A stretch of 64,000 nt of DNA from Nakamurella endophytica (GTDB lineage: Bacteria; Actinomycetota; Actinomycetes; Mycobacteriales; Nakamurellaceae): positions 1 to 64,000 of the forward strand of contig NZ_BMNA01000016.1 of the NCBI RefSeq assembly GCF_014646215.1, written 5' to 3'. Below the pieces are notes generated by a model that was not told where the DNA came from, did no database searches, and was given only the letters and a program-made list of their open reading frames with translations. Of the stretch, positions 34,811-44,683 are shown piece after piece; within the stretch, counting starts at the first letter, position 1; each line of letters begins with the position of its first letter. The position numbers were made by a program, and so were the translations under genes.

Positions 34811-36210
34811 GTTCGCCGAACACCGTCCTGGACGACACCTCGAGCTTCGTGCCGCAGGAGGGCGGCCAGGACGCCGGCCACCTGTGGATGCACTTCACCC
34901 GCATGTCCAGCTACGCGGACAAGCCGGTGCCGGTGATCGAGCGCGGCGAGGGCGCCTACATCTACGACAGCAACGGCAAGCGGTACCTGGACGGGCTGTC
35001 CGGGCTGTTCACCGTGCAGGCCGGGCACGGCCGGGCCGAGCTGGCCGACGCCGCGGCGGCGCAGGCCCGCAAGCTGGCGTACTTCCCGATCTGGTCGTAC
35101 GCGCACCCGACGGCCATCGAGCTGGCCGACCGGCTCGCGGCGCTGGCCCCCGGTGACCTGAACCGGGTGTTCTTCTCCTCCGGTGGCGGCGAGTCCGTCG
35201 AGACCGCCTGGAAGGTCGCCAAGCAGTACTTCAAGCTGACCGGCAAGCCCGGCAAGCACAAGGTGCTGTCGCGGGCCATCGCCTACCACGGCACCACCCA
35301 GGGTGCGCTGTCGATCACCGGCGTGCCGCCGTTCAAGCAGGCGTTCGAGCCGCTCGTGCCGGGCTCGGTCCGGATCCCCAACACCAACTTCTACCGCGCG
35401 CCGTACTTCGTCGCGGACGACGAGAAGGCCTTCGGGCTGTGGGCGGCGGACCGGGCCGAGGAGGCCATCCTGGCCGAAGGGCCGGACACGGTGGCGGCGG
35501 TGTTCGTCGAGCCGGTGCAGAACGCCGGTGGCTGCTTCCCACCGCCGCCCGGCTACTTCGACCGGTTGCGCGAGATCTGCGACCGCTACGACGTCCTGCT
35601 GGTCTCGGACGAGACGATCTGCGCGTACGGCCGGCTGGGCACCATGTTCGGCGCCGACAAGTACGGCTACCAGCCCGACATCATCACCACCGCCAAGGGT
35701 CTGACGTCCGGTTACGCGCCGCTCGGCGCGGCGATCATCTCCGACCGCATCTTCGAGCCGTTCGCGCACGGCGACACGATCTTCGCCCACGGCTACACGT
35801 TCGGCGGCCACCCGGTGTCCTGCGCGGTGGCGCTGGCGAACCTGGACCTGTTCGATCGGGAGGACCTGCTGGGCAACGTCCGCCGCAACGAGAACCTGTT
35901 CCGCTCCACCCTCGAGCGGCTGCACGACCTGCCGATCGTCGGGGACGTGCGCGGCGACGGGTACTTCTACGGCATCGAGCTGGTCAAGGACAAGAAGACC
36001 AAGGCGACCTTCTCCCCCGAGGAGAGCGAGCGCGTGCTGCGCGGTTTCGTCTCCGGGGCGCTGTTCGAGGCCGGTTTGTACTGCCGCGCCGACGACCGCG
36101 GCGACCCCGTCGTCCAGGTGGCCCCGCCGCTCACCTGCGGCCAGGCCGAGTTCGACGAGATGGAGCAGATGCTGCGGTCCGTGCTGACCCGCGCCTGGGA
36201 CCAGATCTGA
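34807..36210 (+). CDS. Class III aminotransferase, probable putrescine/polyamine-pyruvate transaminase (SpuC-like)
   Basis: The 467-residue PLP-dependent class III enzyme has VFFSSGGGESVETAWKVAKQY in part (phosphate-binding loop), VAAVFVEPVQNAGGC, and SDETICAYGR with the conserved Asp. ITTAKGLTSGY contains the Schiff-base lysine, and HGYTFGGHPVSCAVALAN is typical of the omega-transaminase group. It would convert putrescine or a similar diamine to an aminoaldehyde for the aldehyde dehydrogenase across the divergon. ATG 34807 overlaps the Lrp stop. Confidence 0.85.
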   Translation: MSSPNTVLDDTSSFVPQEGGQDAGHLWMHFTRMSSYADKPVPVIERGEGAYIYDSNGKRYLDGLSGLFTVQAGHGRAELADAAAAQARKLAYFPIWSYAHPTAIELADRLAALAPGDLNRVFFSSGGGESVETAWKVAKQYFKLTGKPGKHKVLSRAIAYHGTTQGALSITGVPPFKQAFEPLVPGSVRIPNTNFYRAPYFVADDEKAFGLWAADRAEEAILAEGPDTVAAVFVEPVQNAGGCFPPPPGYFDRLREICDRYDVLLVSDETICAYGRLGTMFGADKYGYQPDIITTAKGLTSGYAPLGAAIISDRIFEPFAHGDTIFAHGYTFGGHPVSCAVALANLDLFDREDLLGNVRRNENLFRSTLERLHDLPIVGDVRGDGYFYGIELVKDKKTKATFSPEESERVLRGFVSGALFEAGLYCRADDRGDPVVQVAPPLTCGQAEFDEMEQMLRSVLTRAWDQI

Positions 36211-36245
36211 CGAGCGCCGCGGAGCCCGACGCGGCCGTCCCGCCC

Positions 36246-37640
36246 GTGTCGCCCGTGCCGCCGAGCTGGCCCTACCGCGGGCTGAGCCTGTGGCTGGACC
36301 GGTTCCCCGGCTCGCTGGCCCGGCGGTCACCGCTGCCGGGCGACCGCTCGTTCGACGTGGCGGTGGTCGGGGCGGGCTTCACCGGGCTGTGGACGGCGTT
36401 CCACCTGCGGCGTGCCGACCCGTCGATCCGGGTGGCGGTGCTCGAGGCGGAGACCGCCGGGTTCGGCGCCTCCGGACGCAACGGCGGTTGGTGCTCGGAC
36501 CTGTTCCCGGCGTCCTGGGAGCGGATCGCCCGGCGACACGGCCGGCCGGCCGCGCTGGCGATGAAGGCCGCGATGCGGCAGAGCATCGACGCGGTCGCGG
36601 ACACCGTCGCCGCGGAGGCCATCGACTGCGGCTGGGTCCGCGGCGGCACGGTGGCGTTCGCCCGGTCCGCCACGCAGTGGCAGCGCGCGCAGGACGAGGT
36701 GGCCCACGCCTACGCATGGGGCGACACCGAGGACGACGTGCGGCTGCTCGACCGGCGGGCCACCGCGGAGGTGGCCGGTGTCGCGGGCGCGCTGGGCGCG
36801 TCGTTCACCCGGCACTGCGCCGCAGTGGATCCCGGAGCGTTGGTCCGCGGGTTGGCCGACGCGGTCGAGCGGGCGGGGGTGGCGGTGTTCGAGGGCACCC
36901 GGGTCCGCCGGATCGAGCCGGGGCGGGTGCTCACCGACCGCGGGACGGTGACCGCCGACGTGGTGGTGCGGGCGACGGAGGCGTACACGGCGGGGCTCGA
37001 GGGCTCGCACCGGGACCTGGCGCCGGTGTACTCGTTGATCGTCGCCACCGAGCCCCTGGACGCCGCGACGCTCGACGCGGTGGGCCTGGCGACGCGGCCG
37101 ACGTTCACCGATCACCGGCACCTGATCAGCTACGGGCAGCGGACGGCGGACGGTCGCATTGTCTTCGGCGGGCGGGGCGCGCCCTACCACGCCGGTTCCC
37201 GGATCCGGCCCGACTTCGACCGCGATCCGGGGGTCTTCGACCGGCTCCGGCGCACCGTCGTCGACCTGTTCCCGGCACTGGCCGGTGCCCGGTTCACCCA
37301 CGCCTGGGGCGGCGCGCTGGGTATCCCACGGGACTGGCACGCCGGGGTCGGGCTGGACCGCCGCACCGGGCTGGCCTGGGCCGGCGGCTACGTCGGCGAC
37401 GGCGTCGCCACCGCCAACCTCGCCGGCCGCACCCTCGCGGACCTGGTCACCGGACGCGACACCGAGCTGACCCGGCTGCCCTGGGTCGGCCACCGCTCCC
37501 GCCGCTGGGAGCCCGAGCCCCTGCGCTGGCTCGGCATCAACGCCGGCCTGCGCGCCATGGCCACCGCCGACCGGCGCGAGGAGCGGACGGGGCGGGCGTC
37601 GCGGGTGGCCGAGGTGGTGCAGCGGGTGGTCGGGGGCTGA
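36246..37640 (+). CDS. Second PuuB-like FAD-dependent oxidoreductase
   Basis: The 464-residue DAO-family flavoprotein has FDVAVVGAGFTGLWTAFHLR in part for FAD, ETAGFGASGRNGGWCSDLF like its counterpart at 26218-27648, and a closing AGGYVGDGVATANLAGRTLADL. It follows the aminotransferase by 35 bases. GTG 36246 is the most upstream plausible start; GTG 36255 is also possible. Its substrate may differ from that of the first oxidase, for example spermidine against putrescine (inference). Confidence 0.8.
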   Translation: MSPVPPSWPYRGLSLWLDRFPGSLARRSPLPGDRSFDVAVVGAGFTGLWTAFHLRRADPSIRVAVLEAETAGFGASGRNGGWCSDLFPASWERIARRHGRPAALAMKAAMRQSIDAVADTVAAEAIDCGWVRGGTVAFARSATQWQRAQDEVAHAYAWGDTEDDVRLLDRRATAEVAGVAGALGASFTRHCAAVDPGALVRGLADAVERAGVAVFEGTRVRRIEPGRVLTDRGTVTADVVVRATEAYTAGLEGSHRDLAPVYSLIVATEPLDAATLDAVGLATRPTFTDHRHLISYGQRTADGRIVFGGRGAPYHAGSRIRPDFDRDPGVFDRLRRTVVDLFPALAGARFTHAWGGALGIPRDWHAGVGLDRRTGLAWAGGYVGDGVATANLAGRTLADLVTGRDTELTRLPWVGHRSRRWEPEPLRWLGINAGLRAMATADRREERTGRASRVAEVVQRVVGG

Positions 37641-37692
37641 GCCATCAGGAGACCGGGAAGACGACCGGCGCCGTCATTCAGGTCTCCTCGCC

Positions 37693-37887
37693 TCACCCCA
37701 GGGGCGGCGGCGCGGTCGGGTCCGGCTCGGGGATCGTCGGGTCGGGCAGCGGGCCGCCGGGGTTCGGGCGGGCCGGCTCGGGGGTCGCAGGGCGCGGCTC
37801 GAGCGGGACCGGGGGGCGGTCGGGGCTCAGCGGCCCCGGTTCCGAGGGACCGGGCACGTCGGGGTGCGGGACGTCGGGAACGGTCAT
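37693..37887 (-). CDS. Small proline-rich hypothetical protein
   Basis: A 64-residue frame starts at ATG 37887 with nearly every third residue proline (MTVPDVPHPDVPGPSEP and so on). It has no recognised domain. Similar short Pro-rich proteins are often annotated in actinobacteria. It could equally be a repeat-rich non-coding stretch, since the DNA is a degenerate GGG/CCG repeat. Confidence 0.35.
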   Translation of the reverse strand: MTVPDVPHPDVPGPSEPGPLSPDRPPVPLEPRPATPEPARPNPGGPLPDPTIPEPDPTAPPPLG

Positions 37888-38039
37888 CGGCCCAGTGTGC
37901 CTCCGCACTGCGAGGGCCGCCCGCCGGCCGAGAGTCGCCCCGCCGGCCGTTCCGGGCCCCGCGCTGCGGCGCCGGGCCGGGAGACCTACCCCACGCCGGG
38001 CGGGGGAACAGCCGGCCGGCGGCACCGGTTCTGCCTGGC

Positions 38040-39156
38040 GTGGCTCATCTCTTCACCCCCATCTCCCTGCGCGACCTCAGCGTGCCCAACCGGATCTGGC
38101 TGGCGCCGATGTGCCAGTACTCGGTCACCGAGCAGGACGGCGTGCCGACCGACTGGCACCTGGTGCACCTGGGAGCCCGCGCGCAGGGCGGCTTCGGGCT
38201 CATCCTCACCGAAGCCACTGCGGTGACCCCGGAGGGCCGGATCAGCCCGCAGGACACCGGCCTGTGGAACGAGGAGCAGACGGCGGCGTGGGCGCGCATC
38301 GTCGACTTCGTCCACGGCCAGGGTGCCGCCATCGGTGTCCAGCTCGCGCACGCCGGCCGCAAGGCCTCCACCTACCGTGGCTTCCCGGGCGAGCCCACCG
38401 GCACCGTCCCCGCCGACGAGGGCGGCTGGCCGACCGTCGGCCCGTCCGCCGACGCGTTCCCCGGCTACGCCGCCCCGCGCGAGATGACCGCCGACGACCT
38501 CACCGCGCTCAAGGCCGCTTTCGTCGACGCCACGCGCCGCGCCGACCTCGCCGGCTTCGACGTGGTCGAGCTGCACGCCGCGCACGGGTACCTGCTGCAC
38601 CAGTTCCTGTCCCCGCTGAGCAACCACCGCACCGACGGGTACGGCGGCGACTTCGACGGCCGCACCCGGCTGCTGCTCGAGGTCGTCGACGCCGTCCGCG
38701 GCGCCTGGCCGGCCGGCAAGCCGTTGTTCGTCCGGCTGTCGGCCACGGACTGGATCGAGGGTGCCTGGGACACCGCGCAGTCCACCCGCCTCGCCGGGCT
38801 GCTGCTGGCCCGCGGCGTCGTACGTGGTCGACGCCTCCAGCGGCGGCCTGCTGCCCGCCGAGATCCCCGTCGGTCCGGGGTACCAGGTGCCCCTGGCGGC
38901 CGAGATCCGGCGCGGCTCCGGCATCGTCACCGCCGCCGTCGGCCTGGTCGACGACCCGCACCACGCGGAGCAGATCCTCGCCGACGGCGACGCCGACGCG
39001 ATCCTGCTGGCCCGCGCCGCCCTGCGGGAACCGGCCTGGCCGCTGCGCGCCGCCGCCGCCCTCGGCCTGACCTGGCGCGAGGCGCCCTACCCGGCGCAGT
39101 ACGCCCGCGGCCGCTGGGACGACGCGCCGCACCTGGAGCCGGTCGGCGCCCACTGA
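38040..39156 (+). pseudogene. Old yellow enzyme (YqjM/NamA-like NADH:flavin oxidoreductase), frameshifted
   Basis: Frame 1 (38040-38819, 260 codons) carries the N-terminal two thirds: LAPMCQYS with the redox-sensing Cys, QLAHAGRKAS, the catalytic-site ELHAAHGYLLHQFLSP and a TDGYGG motif. Frame 2 (38821-39156) carries the rest: VDASSGGLLPAE, GIVTAAVGL and ADAILLARAALREP. Joining them by removing one base near 38820 restores a normal family length of about 371 residues. Removal of G38820 would read GVYVVDASSGG; a 2-base loss is the other reading. Codon use is strong on both sides, so the break is recent or a sequencing error. Confidence 0.85.
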
Positions 39157-39259
39157 TCCGGCGCGGGCGGCCGGGACACCGGCCGCCCGCACCCGGCGGG
39201 TCGGCGCACCGCTGCCCCCCCGCGCCGTGGGCAGAGCCCGGCCGACGGCCGCAAGACCG

Positions 39260-40138
39260 TCAGAACCAGCGCTCCAGCACGGCAGCCACGCCGTCGTCGC
39301 CGTGGTGCGGTGCCTGCTCGTCGGCCGCCGCGACGACGTCGGGATGGCCGTTGCCCATGGCCACACCGCGCCCGGCCCACCGCAGCATCTCCAGGTCGTT
39401 CGGCATGTCGCCGAAGGCCACCACCTCCGCCGCGTCGATGCCCCACTCCGCGGCCAGCCGGGCCAGGGTGCTGCCCTTGTTGACACCCGCCGCGGCGATC
39501 TCGATGAGCCCGTCGCTGGAGGAGAACGTGATGGCCACCTGGTCGTCACCCACCGCGCGGGCGGCGGCGGCCAGGGTGTCCGAGTCGTGCCCCGCCCGCA
39601 CCAGCATCTTGGCGGCGGGCGCGGACAGCAGGTCCTCGCGGTCGGTGAGCCGGAAGTGCCCGGTGCTCCACGGGTGGTCGTAGTCGGCCTCGGCGAAGCA
39701 CTCGTCCACGGTGGTGCCCAACCGCTCGACGGCGACCGAGAAGCGGTCCGCGCCGGCCAGTTCCCGCTCCAGGCCGGACAGGAAGTCCTGCATGGCCTCG
39801 GGTGTCAGCGGGCTCGCGGACACGATGTCGCGGGTGCCGGTGTCGTACACCACCGCTCCGTTCATGCACACCGCCGTGCCACGGAAACCCGTCTCCAGCA
39901 CGGGATCCAGCCACCACACCGGGCGCCCGGTGGCGATCACCACCCGCGCGCCGCGGTCCGCCGCCCGGCGCAGCGCGGCGACGTTGCGGTCGCTCACCCG
40001 GGCACCGGAGAGGTCCAGCAGCGTGCCGTCCATGTCGCAGGCCACCAGCCGCGGCACCGGCGACACGGTGGCGCCGCTCGGCACGGCGGCGGCAGGGATC
40101 GACGGGGACGCGGCAGCGGCGGACGGCAGGGCACTCAC
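39260..40138 (-). CDS. HAD superfamily hydrolase, Cof/type IIB sugar-phosphatase-like
   Basis: The 292-residue protein has HAD motif I ACDMDGTLLD (nucleophile D35, acid D37), motif II IATGRP, the conserved K in GVNKGSTL and motif IV AFGDMPNDLEML, with a Cof-type alpha/beta cap between. It probably dephosphorylates sugar phosphates or similar metabolites. GTG 40138 overlaps the TetR stop (GTGA), so the two are co-transcribed. The N-terminal 28 residues are Ala/Pro-rich. Confidence 0.88.
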   Translation of the reverse strand: MSALPSAAAASPSIPAAAVPSGATVSPVPRLVACDMDGTLLDLSGARVSDRNVAALRRAADRGARVVIATGRPVWWLDPVLETGFRGTAVCMNGAVVYDTGTRDIVSASPLTPEAMQDFLSGLERELAGADRFSVAVERLGTTVDECFAEADYDHPWSTGHFRLTDREDLLSAPAAKMLVRAGHDSDTLAAAARAVGDDQVAITFSSSDGLIEIAAAGVNKGSTLARLAAEWGIDAAEVVAFGDMPNDLEMLRWAGRGVAMGNGHPDVVAAADEQAPHHGDDGVAAVLERWF

Positions 40139-40776
40139 CCCTCCATTGTCCCCGACCCGGCGGCGGGCTCCGCCGGCCGCGCGTCCACCGGGACGGCGCG
40201 GCCGGCCAAATCCCTGGCGAAGCTCCGCAGCGTGACACCGGCGGCGTCCGCGTCGCCGTCGACCAGGTACTGCAGCGCGATCCCGTCCAGCGCGGCGATC
40301 ACCGTGCGCGCCACCGCCGGCACCGGTGCGGTCCACCGCACGCCCGCCCGCTCGGCCAGCCGGGCCAGCGCCTGCTCGGTGACCTCCCGGTACCGGCGGT
40401 ACTGGAAGCGCACCAGGTCGGGCTGGACGGCGCCGCGCAGCCCCGCCACGGTGATCTCGTAGAGCACCGTCCGGATCCTCGGGGTGTCCCGCAAGGTCTC
40501 CCAGTCCAGCAGCAGCGCGGCGACCAGCACCTGCTCGAACGGTGTCGCGGGGTCGACGTCGGTGGACCGCGCCACGATGCCCTCGATCAGCTCGGACAGC
40601 ACCTGGTGCAGCAGCTCGTCCCGGCTGGCGAACAGGTGGTGGAAGGCGCCCTGACCCATGCCGGCCTCGGCGCAGACGGCCCGCGTCGTCACGCCGGCGA
40701 CCCCGTCCCGGTCGATCACCCGCCGCGCGGCTTCCAGCAGCAGCGTCCGCCGCGCGGCCGCGGACATGCGCGGCAT
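40135..40776 (-). CDS. TetR family transcriptional regulator
   Basis: The 213-residue protein has a TetR helix-turn-helix (about 8-55; VTTRAVCAEAGMGQGAFHHLF in part) and a helical ligand domain. It is co-transcribed with and overlaps the HAD gene by 4 bases. Of two possible ATGs, 40776 is taken. The targets are unknown. Confidence 0.85.
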   Translation of the reverse strand: MPRMSAAARRTLLLEAARRVIDRDGVAGVTTRAVCAEAGMGQGAFHHLFASRDELLHQVLSELIEGIVARSTDVDPATPFEQVLVAALLLDWETLRDTPRIRTVLYEITVAGLRGAVQPDLVRFQYRRYREVTEQALARLAERAGVRWTAPVPAVARTVIAALDGIALQYLVDGDADAAGVTLRSFARDLAGRAVPVDARPAEPAAGSGTMEG

Positions 40777-40914
40777 GGCTCCCCCGATCCGGTCCGTCCG
40801 CACCTCCGGCGCCGGCCCAGCGGGCCATGCGGGCTCCGTGCGCCCCTCGTCCCCCGGCCCCGCCGACCCGAGCCGGAACCGGGTGGAGGGCAGTGACCGC
40901 CGGGCCGAGGGGTG

Positions 40915-40937
40915 GGCGCGGCGGCCACTGCCGCGCC
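40915..40937. terminator. GC hairpin downstream of the molybdenum hydroxylase operon
   Basis: A perfect 8-base inverted repeat (GGCGCGGC / GCCGCGCC) with a 7-base loop lies about 80 bases beyond the hydroxylase stop, in the gap before the TetR gene. It is a likely terminator of the long minus-strand operon. Confidence 0.5.
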
Positions 40938-40985
40938 GACTGTGCCGTCCGCCCCGAGCCGCGTCAAGCGGTCGCCGGAACCGAC

Positions 40986-41001
40986 TTGGTCACACGACCA
41001 A
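40986..41001. terminator. TTGGTC-ACAC-GACCAA stem-loop just after the hydroxylase gene
   Basis: A perfect 6-base inverted repeat with a 4-base loop lies 16 bases past the hydroxylase stop. It is AT-richer than its surroundings. It may be a first terminator or pause hairpin, or an operator. Confidence 0.45.
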
Positions 41002-41017
41002 CTCCGCGTCCGGACGG

Positions 41018-43837
41018 TCACCCAGCGTGCACCCCGGCGTCCCGGAGGGCCCGCCAGACGACGTCGCGGGACAGCGGCAGGGAGCGGATCCGGACACCGG
41101 TGGCGTCCGCGACGGCGTTGGCCAGCGCCGGCGCGACCGGGTTGTACGGCGACTCGCTCATCGACTTGGCGCCGAACGGACCCAGCTCGTCCACGGTCTC
41201 CGCGAAGTGGACCTCCGTCACCGGCACGTCCGCCAGCTGCGGCACGTGGTAGTTGCGCAGCGCGCGGGTGGCGACCGCCCCGGACGGGTCCTGGAACATC
41301 CGCTCGTACAGCGCCGAGCCGATGCCCTGGGCGACCCCGCCCTCGATCTGACCGCGGCACTGGCCCGGGTTGATGACGACTCCGGCGTCGGCCGCCTGCA
41401 CCGACTGCAGGATGCGGATCTCACCGGTGCCGGTGTCCACGGCGACCCGGAAGCCCTGCACGTTGAACGCCAGCGACCGCACCGCCCCGGTGTCCCGCCC
41501 GCGCCCGACGATCCGCCCGTCGACCCGCCGGTGACCGGCCGCCGCCAGCACGTCGTCCAGGCCGATCAGGGCGTCACCGCACCGCACCCCGTCCGGGCCG
41601 AGGTCGCCCGGCGCGTCACTCCTGGCGGCGGACGCATCGACCAGCGTGGCGGCCACCTCGAGGATCTGCCGGCGCAGGTCCGCGGCGGCGGCGGCGACCG
41701 CCTTGCCGGCGACCACGGTCCCGGTGGACCCGTAGGCGCCGGTGTCGTAGTCGACGAGATCGGTGTCCGACTGCCGCACGTCGATCCGGTCGGCGCCGGT
41801 ACCCAGCACCTGCGCCGCCAGCTGGGTGTGCACCGTCGTCGTGCCGTTGCCGAACTCGGCGGTACCGACGCGGATCTCGTATCGCCCGCCGGGGCAGAGC
41901 GCGACCGTGGCGTCCGAGAAGTGGCCGCGCGGCGGGATCGTCGCGATCATGGCCAGCGCGAGGCCCTGACCGGTGCGCCACTGCGGGCCGACCGGCGCCT
42001 CGAGACCGCGGCCGCCGGCCAGCGCGGCCGAGACCAGGTCCAGGCACTGCTCCGCGCCGTGCGAGCCGAAGACCAGGTCGTTGTGGGCGATGTCGGTGGA
42101 CACCAGCGGCTGGTCGGGCCGGACGACGTTGCGCCGCCGGAACTCGGCCTGGTCCAGCCCGAGCCGGTCGGCCAGGTCGGCCATCGCGGACTCGACAGCG
42201 AAGGTCACCTGGCCGAGGCCGTAACCGCGGAACGCGCCGGACGGCAGGGTGTGCGTGTAGACCGACACGGCGTCGACCCGCTTGTTCGGGCAGTGGTAGA
42301 CCGCGACGGACTCGCTGCAGCCGTGGAACAGCACGCCGGGGCCGTGGTTGCCGTAGGCGCCGGTGTCGGCCAGCACGTCCAGCTCCAGCGCGGTGAGCAC
42401 GCCGGCGGCCGTCGCGCCGACCCGGACGCGCACCCGCATGGGGTGTCGCGACGGGGTCGCGGTGAACTGCTCGGTGCGGGTCAGCTCGAGGGTGACCGGG
42501 CGGCCGGTGCGCAGCACCGCGAGCGCGACGACGTCCTCGACCAGCATCTCCTGCTTGCCGCCGAACCCGCCGCCGACGCGGGCCGTCAGCACCCGCACCC
42601 GGTCCGGCGGCAGGTCGAGGATGCGGCACAGCTCCCGGCGCACCAGGAACGGCACCTGCGAGCTGGTGCGGATCACCAGCCGGCCGTCGTCGTCGAGCCA
42701 GCCGACGGCGCCGTGCGTCTCGAGCGCCACGTGGTTGACCCGCCCGGTGGTCCACTCCCCCTCCACGACCGCGTCCGCCTCGGCCAGACCGTCCGCCACC
42801 GAGCCGAACTCGGTGTGCGACTCGGCGACCACGTTGCGGGCCGGGTCGGAGATCCGCGACAGGGGCCCTTTGTCGCCGTGCACCAGCGGGACCCCGGGAT
42901 CGCGGGCCCGTTCCGGGTCCAGCAGGGCGGGCAGCACCTCGTACCGGACGTCGACCGCCCGCCGCCCGGCGTCGGCGGCCGCGGGTGTCTCGGCGACGAC
43001 CACGGCGACCCGCTGCCCGACGAACCGCACCCGCTCGTCGAGCATCCGGGTGTCGTCCGGGTCCTCGAGCCGGTTCTGGTGCCGGCCGGTGGAGTACAGG
43101 ACGTCCGGGACGTCGTGGTGGGTGAGCACGGCGACCACGCCGGGCACCGCCAGCGCCGCGACGGTGTCCACCGCGACGATCCGGGCGTGCGCGTACGGGC
43201 TGTGCACCAGGACGGCGTGCAGGGTCCCGGGAACGAGCCCGTCCAGCGTGTACGGCTCGGTGCCGGTCACCACCCGCCGACCGGCCGGCGGCCGGACCGA
43301 GGCGCCGACGCCGCTCGCGGCGACCCGGTCCGCGTCCGGGGCGTCGGCGGTGACCGGCGGCTCCGCGGCCCCGGCTCCGACGTCGGCCGGGGCCGGCTCG
43401 GTGCCCTGCCGGAGCGCCTCCGCGATCGGCCGGTAGCCGGTGCAGCGGCACAGGTTTCCGCGCAGCGCCGCGGGCAGGTCCGCCCGCTCCGCGTCGTCCA
43501 GGGCGGCGCCGGTGACGATCATCCCCGCGGTGCAGAAGCCGCACTGGAAGGCGCCCCGGTCGAGGAAGGCCTGCTGCACCGGGTGCAGCCGGTCGGGGGT
43601 GCCCAGCCCCGCGACCGTGGTCACCGAGCGGCCGTCCACCCGGAACGCAGGGTGGATGCAGGACTGCACCGCGCGGCCGTCGACGAGCACCGAGCAGGCG
43701 CCGCAGTCGCCCGCGTCGCAGCCCTTCTTGACCTCGACGTGGCCGGTCTCCCGCAGCCACGTCCGCAGGCACTGCCCGGGCCGCGCGTCGGCGACCACCT
43801 CGCGGCCGTTGACGGTGCACCGCAGCGGGCCGGTCAT
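41018..43837 (-). CDS. Molybdenum hydroxylase: [2Fe-2S] subunit fused to molybdopterin subunit (xanthine dehydrogenase family)
   Basis: The 939-residue protein starts with a two-cluster iron-sulfur domain: C40/C45/C48/C60 for the plant-type cluster and C99/C102/C130/C132 for the second. From about 180 it continues as the large molybdenum-cofactor subunit ([25 protein letters not shown], and FGAKSMSE near the C-terminus with the catalytic Glu). FAD is on a separate gene directly upstream. Such enzymes hydroxylate purines, nicotinate or other N-heterocycles, or aldehydes. The substrate cannot be read. ATG 43837 overlaps the FAD subunit stop by 4 bases. Confidence 0.88.
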   Translation of the reverse strand: MTGPLRCTVNGREVVADARPGQCLRTWLRETGHVEVKKGCDAGDCGACSVLVDGRAVQSCIHPAFRVDGRSVTTVAGLGTPDRLHPVQQAFLDRGAFQCGFCTAGMIVTGAALDDAERADLPAALRGNLCRCTGYRPIAEALRQGTEPAPADVGAGAAEPPVTADAPDADRVAASGVGASVRPPAGRRVVTGTEPYTLDGLVPGTLHAVLVHSPYAHARIVAVDTVAALAVPGVVAVLTHHDVPDVLYSTGRHQNRLEDPDDTRMLDERVRFVGQRVAVVVAETPAAADAGRRAVDVRYEVLPALLDPERARDPGVPLVHGDKGPLSRISDPARNVVAESHTEFGSVADGLAEADAVVEGEWTTGRVNHVALETHGAVGWLDDDGRLVIRTSSQVPFLVRRELCRILDLPPDRVRVLTARVGGGFGGKQEMLVEDVVALAVLRTGRPVTLELTRTEQFTATPSRHPMRVRVRVGATAAGVLTALELDVLADTGAYGNHGPGVLFHGCSESVAVYHCPNKRVDAVSVYTHTLPSGAFRGYGLGQVTFAVESAMADLADRLGLDQAEFRRRNVVRPDQPLVSTDIAHNDLVFGSHGAEQCLDLVSAALAGGRGLEAPVGPQWRTGQGLALAMIATIPPRGHFSDATVALCPGGRYEIRVGTAEFGNGTTTVHTQLAAQVLGTGADRIDVRQSDTDLVDYDTGAYGSTGTVVAGKAVAAAAADLRRQILEVAATLVDASAARSDAPGDLGPDGVRCGDALIGLDDVLAAAGHRRVDGRIVGRGRDTGAVRSLAFNVQGFRVAVDTGTGEIRILQSVQAADAGVVINPGQCRGQIEGGVAQGIGSALYERMFQDPSGAVATRALRNYHVPQLADVPVTEVHFAETVDELGPFGAKSMSESPYNPVAPALANAVADATGVRIRSLPLSRDVVWRALRDAGVHAG

Positions 43838-44664
43838 GCGGCGGTCCCGCCCGACAGCTCGGCGACGACCTCCCGGGCCAGCACCCCGGTGACCGCGCGC
43901 CGCCAGTCCGCGGCGCCGTGCGCGTCGTCGTGCCACAGGTCCGGGTCGATGCCGTCGACCGCCGACGCGAGCAGGTCGGGTCCGGGCGGCGCCGGCCACC
44001 GCAGCACCACCGGCCGGACCGTGGCGGCGCTCACCGCGAGGTGGAAGCCGTCGGCGTCGCGCCGGCCGATCACCACCGCGCCGGACCTGCCCAGCGGCGA
44101 CAGCGCGATCTTGCGGAAGGCGGTCCGGGCGGCCAGCGCGGCGGCCGGCAGGGCGAGGCTGCGGACGACCTCGCCGGCGCGGAGCGCGGTGCGGGTGTCC
44201 CCGAGGACGAACTCGGTCACCGGCAGCCGACGCTCGCCGCCGTCCGGGCACCAGAGGCACACCGACCCGTCCAGGGCCGCGGCGAGCGAGATCATCGGCC
44301 CCGCCGGGTAGGCCATGCAGAGATTGCCGCCGACCGTGGCGGACCGCTGGACCTTCGGCGGGGCGAGGAACGCGGCACAGCACTGCGCGAGCAGCGGCCG
44401 CGCGGCCCAGCCGGCCGGCAGTTCGAGGCCGGCCAGCACCGCCACCGGGCAGGTGGCCGCGACGGTGAGCCCGTCGTGCGACACCTCGACGTCCGGCCAG
44501 CCCAGGCCGGTGAGGTCGACCAGGGCCCGCAGGTGGTCCTGCGGCTCGGAGAAGAGCCAGGTGCCGCCGGCCAGCGGTGCGGTGTCGGGACCGAGCTCGG
44601 CCAGGTCGGCCCGGGTGCGGGCGACGACGACGCGCTCGACGGTGTGCAGGTCCAGCGCACTCAC
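43834..44664 (-). CDS. FAD-binding subunit of the molybdenum hydroxylase (CoxM/XdhB-like)
   Basis: The 276-residue protein has the two FAD-binding signatures of the family, PLAGGTWLF near residue 30 and [13 protein letters not shown] near 110, plus the C-terminal CO-dehydrogenase flavoprotein domain. It starts with GTG 44664, 20 bases beyond the permease stop at 44684, and overlaps the hydroxylase gene. It transfers electrons from the iron-sulfur clusters to NAD or another acceptor. Confidence 0.86.
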   Translation of the reverse strand: MSALDLHTVERVVVARTRADLAELGPDTAPLAGGTWLFSEPQDHLRALVDLTGLGWPDVEVSHDGLTVAATCPVAVLAGLELPAGWAARPLLAQCCAAFLAPPKVQRSATVGGNLCMAYPAGPMISLAAALDGSVCLWCPDGGERRLPVTEFVLGDTRTALRAGEVVRSLALPAAALAARTAFRKIALSPLGRSGAVVIGRRDADGFHLAVSAATVRPVVLRWPAPPGPDLLASAVDGIDPDLWHDDAHGAADWRRAVTGVLAREVVAELSGGTAA

Positions 44665-44683
44665 CCGGCCCGGCCGGCCGGCA

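Noticed and set aside
40658..44311. Very long plus-strand open frame (over 1,200 codons)
   Set aside because: It is antisense to the molybdenum hydroxylase and FAD subunit genes. The translation is Arg/Gly/Val/His-rich without any domain, as expected from an antisense frame in GC-rich DNA.
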